Assembly: GCA_029260075.1 (NCBI GenBank)
Contig: JAJDDY010000027.1
Location: forward strand, 1 to 64,000
Origin: Phycisphaerae bacterium
GTDB lineage: Bacteria; Planctomycetota; Phycisphaerae; UBA1845
Reading direction: 5' to 3'
DNA: 64,000 nucleotides
In this document: one piece after another, positions 44,903-53,700 of the stretch
Layout of the letters: each line of letters begins with the position of its first letter
Numbering within the stretch: the stretch's first letter is position 1
Notes under the pieces: generated by a model
Database searches by the model: none
What the model saw: the letters and a program-made list of their open reading frames with translations, nothing else
Told to the model about the DNA's origin: nothing
Position numbers and translations under genes: made by a program

Positions 44903-47176
44903 CTAACTCCTTCTTCCCCACCAAAACGCGAGCAACTGCTCCATCATCAAAACGCACACCGCGATCACCAGCATCAAACGCCAAACTTCCGTCCGCGCCT
45001 CGCCCGACGAACCAACGAGTGCGTCCAATCCTTTGATGTACTTGACCGGAACGTCACCGGCGGTACGACGAAGCTCGTCTTCCAATGCGGCCGTCAAATC
45101 GCTTTCTCGCGGATCGATGTTAACCGCGACCATTCGGATTTCCTCACCGCCGTCGCGACGTCTTAGCAGGAACCGATACATCCCCGCTTGTTCGCTGTGT
45201 TCCCAAGACAGGACCATCCCTCGACCGTCCGGCGCGGGCGCAGCCGTCACGCCGAGTTCGCGCTCGTTGGGGTATGCAGGGGTACGCACGATCGCATCCG
45301 GTTCGAACAACGCCGGGTCGAAAGATAGCTCAATCGATTCGCCGACGAGCGTTTGAACATCGGTGTTCGCACCGCGCGTGACATAGCGAGCGAGCTCCAT
45401 GACGATCGGCAGGAACGTCGGGTGGTCAGGCCATTGATGCCATTCCTTGTCAACGGCTGTGGTCACCAGCAGCACACGCCCACGACCAAACGCCCGCTCA
45501 ACGATGGCCGGGTTCTCGTCCGCGTCGTCGAATCGGGCCACCACACGGGCCGAACGACGCGCGGCCGCCGGTATGGATTCGTCGCCGGGCACGCCCTCGT
45601 GCGGCACGCAACCGAAGTATTCAAGAAAGGGAATCTGCCCGATACCGAGCGGATCACCTTCGCCGCTCAGACCGCGCATCGCAGGATGCAAGCGGTCGGT
45701 TACCACGAGATGCGCCCCACCGGCTGAGCTGACAATCTCGGTAAGTTCACCGGGAAGCAATCCCTCACCCTCGCGATACAGCGCGGCGTTGTAGAGGTCG
45801 GCGTCGACTTGGTCGCCCAGGAAAATCAGCACACCGCCACCGCGCGTCGTGTATCGTTCGAGTGCCTCCACCGCCGGATCACTCAGTCGATAGACGTTAG
45901 CGAGCACGACGAGATGAAACGTCGTCAGATTGATCTGCTCCAACTCCGTCTCGTCGAGCACAACGACTTCGTTACCGCTGAACATCTCGCCTTCCGGGCG
46001 CAAGGCTGTCGTAAGAAAAGTGACTTCGTCATCGTAGGAATCAGTCGACGGTTCTCCATTGACCACGGCGATGCGAATCGCGCTGGCGACGTCGGCTGTC
46101 AGGTGACGAACGTTGTCCGCCGCCAATCCGTCGGGGGGAATTTCGAACCGCACCGCGTCCACGCCGGCGCGAACGAACTCCGCACGCAGGTCAACGGTGG
46201 CGCTTTGCTGGGCTGCAATTTGGCGAACGCTACCGACCGGTTGATCGACATTGGCGACGCTAACGCGCAACTCCAAGTGCTCGACAGCCTGCTGGCTGAA
46301 ATTGACGATCTTGGCGCGCAGTTGCCCGGTCGTACCGACAACAAGTTGACCACCGGTAAGCGACAAGTCCGTTATCGCTCGATTCGTTGGGTTGTCCTCG
46401 CTCACGTCCACAAGAACAACGTGCAAACCACGATCATCACCCCGCCACGCGTCAAGCGGATCAAACAGACCGGCGTCTGCGGCCGTCGAACCGGTGTCGA
46501 CGCGGATCCAATCGTGCCGCTGAAAGTCACTGATGAAGTAGATCGCCACGCTGGTGATGTCTGGACTCTGGTCGAGCAGTTCAGCCACGCCATCGACCAC
46601 GGTGGACGCATCAATCGCCCGCTGTGTCGGCGTCATGGCATCAAGGCGGGCGAGGAGATCATCCGTCTGGGCATCGTCGAGAAACGTACCAGACTCGACC
46701 GGCGCTTTCGGCGCCGACATTCGCAGCAGGGTCACCGTGTCGTCCGGCGTTTCGGCGCGAATGGAAGTAAGCAGACGACGCACCGCAACCTTGGCCCGCG
46801 CGAACGGCGTCGACGCCGCCGCCCCTTCGTACGCCATGCTGAGCGAATCGTCCAAGACAAACACACGCTCCGTTCGACGCGCGCCGCCGAAGAGCACCGC
46901 CCCGCTCGACGGCTTGATGAACGGTCGGGCGACCATGAGGGCAAGCAAGAGCACAGCCAAACAACGAAGGGCGAGGAGAATCCACTCCTCCATCCGAATT
47001 CGTCTGCGGTTCTTGCGCTCGGCGTGCAGTAGGAAATCCATAGCAGCCCAGCGGACTCGTTTGAAACGCCGCCGCGCCAGGAGGTGGATGATGATCGGCG
47101 CCGCCACGGCAACCGCACCGCCAAAGAAAAGCGTCGGCGTCACAAACGCGCCCAGAATATGCGTCGCTCCCGTCAC
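44903..47176 (-). CDS. BatA-like VWA membrane protein
   Basis: A 757-residue protein. The N-terminus is a BatA domain: a membrane helix (FFGGAVAVAAPIIIHLLARR), a Trp/Leu stretch (RVRWAAMDFLL), a second helix (LLALRCLAVLLLALMVARPF), then a VWA domain with MIDAS-type VLDDSLSMAYEG. A CARDB-like and a GATase-like region follow, and one C-terminal helix (LMLVIAVCVLMMEQLLAFWW). BatA-type proteins work with MoxR ATPases and DUF58 proteins. The start is GTG at 47176 with GGGAG 6 bases upstream. The gene follows DUF58 after a 282-base gap that holds a family B element. Confidence 0.85.
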   Translation of the reverse strand: MTGATHILGAFVTPTLFFGGAVAVAAPIIIHLLARRRFKRVRWAAMDFLLHAERKNRRRIRMEEWILLALRCLAVLLLALMVARPFIKPSSGAVLFGGARRTERVFVLDDSLSMAYEGAAASTPFARAKVAVRRLLTSIRAETPDDTVTLLRMSAPKAPVESGTFLDDAQTDDLLARLDAMTPTQRAIDASTVVDGVAELLDQSPDITSVAIYFISDFQRHDWIRVDTGSTAADAGLFDPLDAWRGDDRGLHVVLVDVSEDNPTNRAITDLSLTGGQLVVGTTGQLRAKIVNFSQQAVEHLELRVSVANVDQPVGSVRQIAAQQSATVDLRAEFVRAGVDAVRFEIPPDGLAADNVRHLTADVASAIRIAVVNGEPSTDSYDDEVTFLTTALRPEGEMFSGNEVVVLDETELEQINLTTFHLVVLANVYRLSDPAVEALERYTTRGGGVLIFLGDQVDADLYNAALYREGEGLLPGELTEIVSSAGGAHLVVTDRLHPAMRGLSGEGDPLGIGQIPFLEYFGCVPHEGVPGDESIPAAARRSARVVARFDDADENPAIVERAFGRGRVLLVTTAVDKEWHQWPDHPTFLPIVMELARYVTRGANTDVQTLVGESIELSFDPALFEPDAIVRTPAYPNERELGVTAAPAPDGRGMVLSWEHSEQAGMYRFLLRRRDGGEEIRMVAVNIDPRESDLTAALEDELRRTAGDVPVKYIKGLDALVGSSGEARTEVWRLMLVIAVCVLMMEQLLAFWWGRRS

Positions 47177-47237
47177 CGAATGCTCCCGGCTTCAGGCGAT
47201 AGTTTCCTGAACACAGACAATCGCGGCGCACAGTTTG

Positions 47238-47330
47238 CAGCGTGTCGAATAAGTGTGGCACCGGCTTCCAGCCGGTGATCCGTTGGCGCGTTTCCTATAC
47301 AAACGCGGCGCAGCCCGCTGGCCACGGAAG
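47238..47330. repeat. Family B element, copy 3
   Basis: Starts CAGCGTGTCGAATAAG and continues GTGGCACCGGCTTCCAGCCG, then a short tail with GGCGCAGCCCGCTGGCC. It lies in the gap between the DUF58 gene and the BatA-like gene. The right end is worn. Confidence 0.65.
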
Positions 47331-47423
47331 CGCGCGGCACGTCACCCTTGGTATCAGTACGGCTCGCCATCGGATTTGTCAGCACGTTAGGATTCAAGTC
47401 CCGCGTCTCTTTTTCTAGAGATT

Positions 47424-47456
47424 TCGACATTTCGACGTTTTAGGGTTTTGACGTTT
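47424..47456. repeat. TCGAAA-type short repeat cluster
   Basis: Reads TTTCGACATTTCGACG then TTTTGACG on the plus strand. It lies within 3 bases of the DUF58 stop codon on the minus strand. Confidence 0.6.
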
Positions 47457-47458
47457 CC

Positions 47459-48376
47459 CTAAGCTCTTGCCCGCTGCTGATGCATCCGTGCCGCGAGAAA
47501 GGTGGTCAGCGCCGCATCCACACCCTCGGCGGTGCTGATCAAAGCATAGTCGATTTTGGATTGCAAACACGCCCGGCGAATTCGTTTTGTAAACGCCCCG
47601 ACCGCCTCCAGATAGCTTTCGCGAAGGGCTTGAGGGTCGGTCAGCACTTCGAGATCGACCTCCTCCATACCGTCGAACAGCGTCCGGTCGACGAACGGAA
47701 ATTCTAGCTCGTCGTGATCCATGACGTGAAGCACGACCACATCATGTCGATCGAAACGAAAGCGGTGCAGCGCGGCGATCAGATCGTCGACATCCATGAG
47801 CAAGTCGGATATCAAGACCACCATCCCGCGGCGCGGAATGTTCGCCGCCACTTCGGCGAGCGACTTGACCTCGGTCGAACTACCCGGAGCGTTCGATTCA
47901 ATCACCGACGACAACGTGGGAAGCTGAGCACGACTGCTCGACACAGGGAGCTGCTGGCGAATCGATGTATCGAACAGCGTCAGCCCGACGCCGTCCTGTT
48001 GATACACCAGCAGGTGGGCAAGCGAAGCCGCAAGCGTGGCCCCATAGTCCCACTTCGTCATGCGGTTCGTTCCGGGATGTTCTGGATAACCCATCGACCC
48101 CGAACAGTCCAAGATCAGGTGCGTACGCAGGTTCGTCTCTTCCTCAAACTCTTTGATATAGAAGCGATCCGCCTTGCCGTAGACCCGCCAATCGATGTGG
48201 CGGATGTCGTCACCGGGCACGTACGACCGGTGGCTGGCAAACTCCACACTAATCCCTTTGTAGGGACTACGGTGCATACCGGTCACGAAGCCCTCCACGA
48301 CGTGGCGGGCACGCAGGTCCAAACGCGCGATCGCGCTGAGCACCTCAGGCTGAAAGTACTTTGTTGATACGCTCAT
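47459..48376 (-). CDS. DUF58 protein
   Basis: A 305-residue cytoplasmic protein of the DUF58 family (VWA-like fold). The family hallmark [14 protein letters not shown] is followed by the MIDAS-like [10 protein letters not shown] and [13 protein letters not shown]58 proteins are the usual partner of MoxR ATPases. The gene starts inside the end of moxR (32-base overlap), which strongly suggests co-translation. Confidence 0.9.
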   Translation of the reverse strand: MSVSTKYFQPEVLSAIARLDLRARHVVEGFVTGMHRSPYKGISVEFASHRSYVPGDDIRHIDWRVYGKADRFYIKEFEEETNLRTHLILDCSGSMGYPEHPGTNRMTKWDYGATLAASLAHLLVYQQDGVGLTLFDTSIRQQLPVSSSRAQLPTLSSVIESNAPGSSTEVKSLAEVAANIPRRGMVVLISDLLMDVDDLIAALHRFRFDRHDVVVLHVMDHDELEFPFVDRTLFDGMEEVDLEVLTDPQALRESYLEAVGAFTKRIRRACLQSKIDYALISTAEGVDAALTTFLAARMHQQRARA

Positions 48377-49424
48377 CGCCGTCCAAAGAGGTATTGGTGG
48401 GGTCGAAATTGGCCAACAGTTCGTCGATCACACGGTCCGGCGTATAGCCCTCCGCTGCGGCTGAAAAGTTGGTGACAATACGGTGTCGCAACACGGGATG
48501 AGCGAGCGTTCGAATATCCTCAGCCGCCACGTGGAACCGCCCATTGATCGCCGCCAGCGCCTTGCCACCCAAGATCAGCGACTGCACAGACCGCGGTCCG
48601 GCGCCCCAAGTCAGCATCTTCCTGACGAACTCCGGGCATTGGGCCTCAGCGGGTCGCGTCGCACGAACAAGATCCAAAGCGTGGCGAATGACATCCGGTG
48701 CGGCTGGGATGCGACGAACGAGACGCTGGAACCGTTGAATATCAGCTGCCGAGAGCACTTCGCTCACCTCGGCTACGATCTCGGCGGTCGTTCGCTCGGC
48801 GATTTCATACTCTTCGTCGTACGTCGGGTAGCCCACATAGACCTTGAACATAAACCGGTCTTGCTGCGCTTCGGGCAGCGGGTACGTTCCTTCCTGCTCG
48901 ATCGGATTCTGCGTAGCCAACACGAAGAACGGCAAAGGAAGATCGCGACGTTCACCGCTGACGGTCACGTGGCGTTCCTGCATCGACTCCAGCAGGGCAG
49001 CCTGCGTCTTGGGCGGCGTTCGGTTGATCTCGTCCGCAAGAATAACATTCGCGAATACCGGACCGGGAATAAACTTGAATTCACGGGCGCCCGTCGAACG
49101 ATCCTCTTGAATCACTTCGGTACCGGTGATGTCCGAAGGCATCAGGTCCGGCGTGAACTGAATCCGGTTGAAGCTCAATCCCAAACACCGCGAAAGCGTC
49201 GAGATCATGAGCGTCTTCGCCAGCCCCGGTACGCCTTCAAGAATCACGTGCCCACCGGCGAACAGCGCGATCAGCAGTTGATCGAGCACTTCGTCTTGAC
49301 CGACGATCACGCGACCTAACTCCGCCCGAATGCGGGCGTGCGCCGCCTGAAGCTGCGCAATCGCTTCGCCATCATTACCGGGTGTAGCCACCCCACCGTC
49401 TACCGACGTCGTGTCATCTTGCAT
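48345..49424 (-). CDS. MoxR-family AAA+ ATPase
   Basis: A 359-residue MoxR ATPase. Walker A is GVPGLAKT, Walker B is VILADEINR, sensor 1 is [25 protein letters not shown], and the lid domain follows. MoxR proteins act as chaperones that mature VWA-containing partners. The start has GGGAG 6 bases upstream. It overlaps the DUF58 gene by 32 bases and leads the VWA genes downstream. Confidence 0.93.
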   Translation of the reverse strand: MQDDTTSVDGGVATPGNDGEAIAQLQAAHARIRAELGRVIVGQDEVLDQLLIALFAGGHVILEGVPGLAKTLMISTLSRCLGLSFNRIQFTPDLMPSDITGTEVIQEDRSTGAREFKFIPGPVFANVILADEINRTPPKTQAALLESMQERHVTVSGERRDLPLPFFVLATQNPIEQEGTYPLPEAQQDRFMFKVYVGYPTYDEEYEIAERTTAEIVAEVSEVLSAADIQRFQRLVRRIPAAPDVIRHALDLVRATRPAEAQCPEFVRKMLTWGAGPRSVQSLILGGKALAAINGRFHVAAEDIRTLAHPVLRHRIVTNFSAAAEGYTPDRVIDELLANFDPTNTSLDGDERINKVLSA

Positions 49425-49499
49425 TGATCACTCCCATCATTCCTCGTTCAATCACTCTAACACCCCCGTCCCATGAAACGTGTCTACGATGTCTTTTTC

Positions 49500-49575
49500 A
49501 GAGCCGCGCCCGTGAGGAAGCGGTCCGGTTCCAAGTGCGACAATCGCTCCCTTACGGTCGCGGCTCGGTTCGAAG
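49500..49575. repeat. Family A core, copy 6
   Basis: The central arms remain (GAGCCGCGCCCGTGAGGAAG and CGCTCCCTTACGGTCGCGGC) without clear GTGC termini. The copy lies in the gap upstream of moxR and may affect its transcription by folding. Confidence 0.6.
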
Positions 49576-49599
49576 CAACCCGGCTCAAACACGCTCTTG

Positions 49600-49643
49600 G
49601 TCCCTACGTCCCTTAGTGCCTTCTTCTCTTCTTCTCTTCCCCG
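49600..49643. repeat. Pyrimidine-rich short repeat
   Basis: Plus strand reads GGTCCCTACGTCCCTTAGTG then TTCTTCTCTTCTTCTCTTCC. The GTCCCT motif matches the repeat inside the PQQ-like gene at 54690-54770. It lies directly after the stop codon of the prenyltransferase-repeat gene (49644). Confidence 0.45.
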
Positions 49644-50714
49644 TCAGTGTTGCATGATCGGCAATTGGTTAAACGGAAGCTGCAGCACAATCAGCGCTGC
49701 GGCTGTTCCGTAAATATCACCGACACCATCGCCGCTCCACGACCCATCGGGCCGCTGCTGTGCGAGTAAAAAACTGCGACGCTTTTGAAAGTACTCATCC
49801 CAGTAGGGCGCCTTCGAAACGTACAGCGCCTGCGAAAAATACAGGTGGGCGTAGTAATCGTGTCCGCCCGCAGTACCCTGCGGTTTGATCTTGGGTATGC
49901 AAAACTTCAACGCCTTGCGGGCGAGGGGACTCTTGTATTGACCGGCGTTGTACCAACACAGAACGGCGGCGGCTGTTATCGCCGGGCGTGAATTGCCCCG
50001 CCGCTGCTTCAACGCATAGCGAATGCCACCGTCGCTGTTTTGCGACTCGGCGAGATACTTCATTGCGCTGTCGATGATCGACTTCGGCACCAGGACGCCC
50101 ACGTTGCGACATGAGCGCAGCGCCTGAACCTGCGTAATGGTCACCGAACCCTCGTCGTTCCTTGAGTCCGATGTGTAGTACCAACCACCCAGCGGACTCT
50201 GGGCGCGACCGGTCAACTCGACGGCGCGGCGCAACACATCGTGAATTTTCTTGGCGCGATCGACATCTTCGGTCATACCATAGAGTTGGCTCAGAAAGAG
50301 CATGGCGAATCCATGCCCGTACATCGGCCGACCCTCGCTCTCGAATTTCGTGATCTCCCCGGTCGGCATGGACGCGCGCACAAGGTATCGCGCGGCCCGG
50401 TCCACTTGCGGTGCAAAACGGCCTTGCGTCGTCGTGTTGCCGTCCATCAACAGCGGAATTCCCGCCAGCGCCGTCATCGCCACGGGATACGAACCGTACC
50501 GCCCCCGATTCGTCCACGAACCGTCGCGCGACTGCGTCCGCGCCAGATAGTTCAACCCCCGATCGATCGCCGCCACCGTCTCAACTGTCACACCCTTGGG
50601 AAGATACGCCTCCCGACCCTGTTCCTGCCACGCGCTCGCCGACAAGGGCAGCAATCCGAGCAAGACAACGACAAGGCAAAATGTCGACGTGTCAACATCT
50701 CGACGTTTCGACAT
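49644..50714 (-). CDS. Exported prenyltransferase/squalene-cyclase repeat protein
   Basis: A 356-residue protein with a signal peptide (cleavage near SASAWQ). The mature part is an alpha-alpha toroid of the terpene cyclase/prenyltransferase type with QW-like repeats (QSRDGSWTNRG, SPLGGWYY, NSDGGIRYA, QRPDGSWSGDG). The Asp-rich catalytic motif of squalene-hopene cyclases is not seen, so a binding or structural role is more likely than cyclisation. Start at 50714 is preferred: GAGGT lies 6 bases upstream. An ATG at 50750 overlaps the upstream stop (TGATG) and cannot be excluded. The TCGAAA-type repeat overlaps the start codon region. Confidence 0.75.
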   Translation of the reverse strand: MSKRRDVDTSTFCLVVVLLGLLPLSASAWQEQGREAYLPKGVTVETVAAIDRGLNYLARTQSRDGSWTNRGRYGSYPVAMTALAGIPLLMDGNTTTQGRFAPQVDRAARYLVRASMPTGEITKFESEGRPMYGHGFAMLFLSQLYGMTEDVDRAKKIHDVLRRAVELTGRAQSPLGGWYYTSDSRNDEGSVTITQVQALRSCRNVGVLVPKSIIDSAMKYLAESQNSDGGIRYALKQRRGNSRPAITAAAVLCWYNAGQYKSPLARKALKFCIPKIKPQGTAGGHDYYAHLYFSQALYVSKAPYWDEYFQKRRSFLLAQQRPDGSWSGDGVGDIYGTAAALIVLQLPFNQLPIMQH

Positions 50715-50717
50715 TGG
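50680..50717. repeat. TCGAAA-type short repeat cluster
   Basis: Reads ATGTCGACGTGTCAACATC then TCGACGTTTCGACATT on the plus strand. Here the repeat falls within the first codons of the prenyltransferase-repeat gene, so it is partly translated (RRDVDTST). Confidence 0.55.
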
Positions 50718-50749
50718 CCTACCTCGGTTGAGCGATCGCGATACGCGCA

Positions 50750-53700
50750 TCAGAGTCCACCCCGTTCTATGCGTCCAGCCGACCTGATCCGAACACCGAG
50801 TAGTGAGTTTTCTGCGCCGATTACCACAACGCCGGACTCGCGATGAACGGCGAAATCGCCATTGAATTTGAAATCGCGCTGCTCGATCTTCAGCGCCACC
50901 GGCGGACTTACGTCGGACCCGCTGCGGACATCGATCATGGTCAATCGCGTACCCCGCCGGTCATTTCGCGCCGGAGCAATCAAACCCAGCAAACGACCAC
51001 CGACCACGCGAATCGGTTCGCCCGTTCGCGAAAGTGAGAGCACATCGTCGCGCCGCCACAGTTCCTCGCCGGTGGCCACGTCGAGCGCAGCCAGCTTGTG
51101 GAACCGATGACGATTGGCCGACGTGGCGTATTGAACAACCAACGTGCCATCGACCAACACACCGCCGAGCACACGCTTGGTCTCCGCAAGACGCCAACTC
51201 ACCAACGGCTCACCGCTGTCCGCATCCAACAGCTGAACATCACCGCCTAACATACCGACACCGAGGTAGCCATCCTTCGGCTTGAACAATTGAACGATCG
51301 GTTTTTCCGACTCGCGCGTCCAGAGCGTCTTCCCCGTCTTCAAGTCCACGGCTCTGATCGAGTCGCCCCGCGCGTCGGAAATTGGTCCGCAGATGCTCGA
51401 ACCCGTCGTGACCAGGTCAATCAGTTGGGCGTCCGGGTGTGGCTGACGAAACAGCACGCGACGCACAAGATCTCCGGTAGCCCGGTCGAACAGATGCACG
51501 CGCTCAAGCTTCTTGTCGATCGTGATCACCCGATCGCCGCTCATGCGAACATGGTCGGCGGTCTCGCCGCGCAAATCACGCTCCCACACGACGAACCCAT
51601 CGAGCATGCGCATCAGCGACAGGCGACCGGTCTTGGGCATGGCTGCGATCCACCCGTCGGCCCCGGCCATCAGCCGATCGCGACTGACCGGCTCGTCCGC
51701 AGGACCGGCAAGCTCGAACGGATGAACCCAAAGTCGGCGCCCGGTGAGTAGCCCAACAGCGAACATCCCGTCCACGCCGTTGACCACGACGGTCTGACCG
51801 AAGGTGACGGCCTGTCGACGCAGGTTTTTCATCGCACGTGCGGAAACGCCGTCTTCGGGAAACGTTCCGGGGAGGCGCAGGTTCGCGCGCCACAACATGC
51901 GTTCGTCGATCTTGAAATCAGCCGCATCGTAACAAGTCACGATATCATCCAGACCCTGAAGAAGCACGCGATTCACGAGCACACCCGATGACGGGTCCGC
52001 AAACGTGACCATTCGTGCGGCCACGTCGCCCGGTGCCCACTGATGCGCCCATGCTAGCGTTCCGACCAACTCAAGGGCATCATCCTTACTGTCCTCGCCG
52101 TAGGTTTCGTTTGACTCGGCACTGACGGCCGAACGCGCCACGCGTACCCAATCTCGCAACACCGTCCCCGAGGCGGCAAGACCGTCGGACTTCGCCGAAC
52201 CGGGTGGTTCCGGACCGAGGTCGGGAATGCGGTCGCTACCGAATCGTGCGGCCAGCTCATTAAGCGCAGCAAACATCGCCGCCGTTGCATCGATTCCTTG
52301 TTCGTACACATCGTCATAGAGGCGCGCGAGATGCATCAGCGCCAAAGCGTCAAACGTCTCATTGGTACCGGTCGACACGACGGCGCGAAGTAGGTAGTCG
52401 GCGGATTCATACTGGAGGTGTCGTGCATAGGCACCCGCCAAGGCGAGTGCTACCCGCGGCGCCGGATCGTGCGGATAGGTCAGATCGATCATCGCCCGCA
52501 TCCGATCCGCCGTCTCGCCGGCTTGATCGCCGTCACGCAGGGACGCCACCATCGCGTCCACTTGCTCACGTAGAAACCGTGACCACTCCTTGCGCTGACC
52601 AGCGGACAACGTATCTCGAATTATCCGATATCGTCGTGCGATATCGAATCGAGCCATACCCTTCGTGCCCGCGCTCAGTGCGACGACTTGGTTCGCATCG
52701 GACGACTGCATCATGGTCCAAAGCTGGCGAAGGGCATCGACAGAACGCGACAGGCTGACCAGCAGATCGACCAACGCCGATCCGCATCGCAGTCGATCCT
52801 CCGGTGAATGGGCGGCAAGACGGGCTTCTTTGATCAACGCCAACGCATCGTGACCCGCAACGTCCGGCAACGCGGACAGCGCCAACAATACCTCGACACG
52901 AACGCGAGCGAGTTCGTCGACGACGGACTGCGCAGCGTCGCCAGCCGAAACCGCGTCGACCTGCAGACCGTCAAGCACCGTCTTGGCGGCACGTGGATCG
53001 CCGCGAAGCAACTCCAACCACGCCAAACGGACGGCGCTGAGTTGATCAGATGGGTCGGCGCCAACAAGTTCGCGCACGATGGGGTAGGTACGTCCGATGT
53101 CGGGAAACCGGCGAATCGTCGAACGGCTCACGGCGTACAGTGAATGATCGGCGCACAGCAACGTGCCGAGCGGTTCGTCGGATTCGGTCAACGGAACGAG
53201 CGACCGTTCGACTCCGGTGTTCGCATCTAGCGTCCAGAGCCCGCTAAGCAACGGGACGTGGACGAGGTCACCGCAAACGGCGGCTCGACCGGTAGGCGTG
53301 GACGGAACATCCACAGACCACAACTCGTCGCCACCATTCAGCGACAAACAGGACAACGTTCGCCCGCCAAGCCAAACGTGATCTTGATCTGCAGCCATCA
53401 CATAACTATTGCCGCCGCCGGGAACCATCCACTCCAAGCGCCCCGTCGCAGCCGAAAAGGCAAGCAACTCACGCTCCTCCGTGGGCGTCAACAGAACAAG
53501 ACCACCGGTGACTACAGGGGGACCGGGCAGCCAAGAGCCTTCCACCATGCGACCGTCGTGGCCGGCGAGCAAATCAGGTGAATACTGGTTGGCCCAACGC
53601 AACGTGTAGTCGGAAGCGTCCATAGCAAAAAGTATCCCATGGCCCGTCGGAACGTAAATCACGCCGTCCGCCGCAGCCAGGGGATAAGACTTCAATGAGT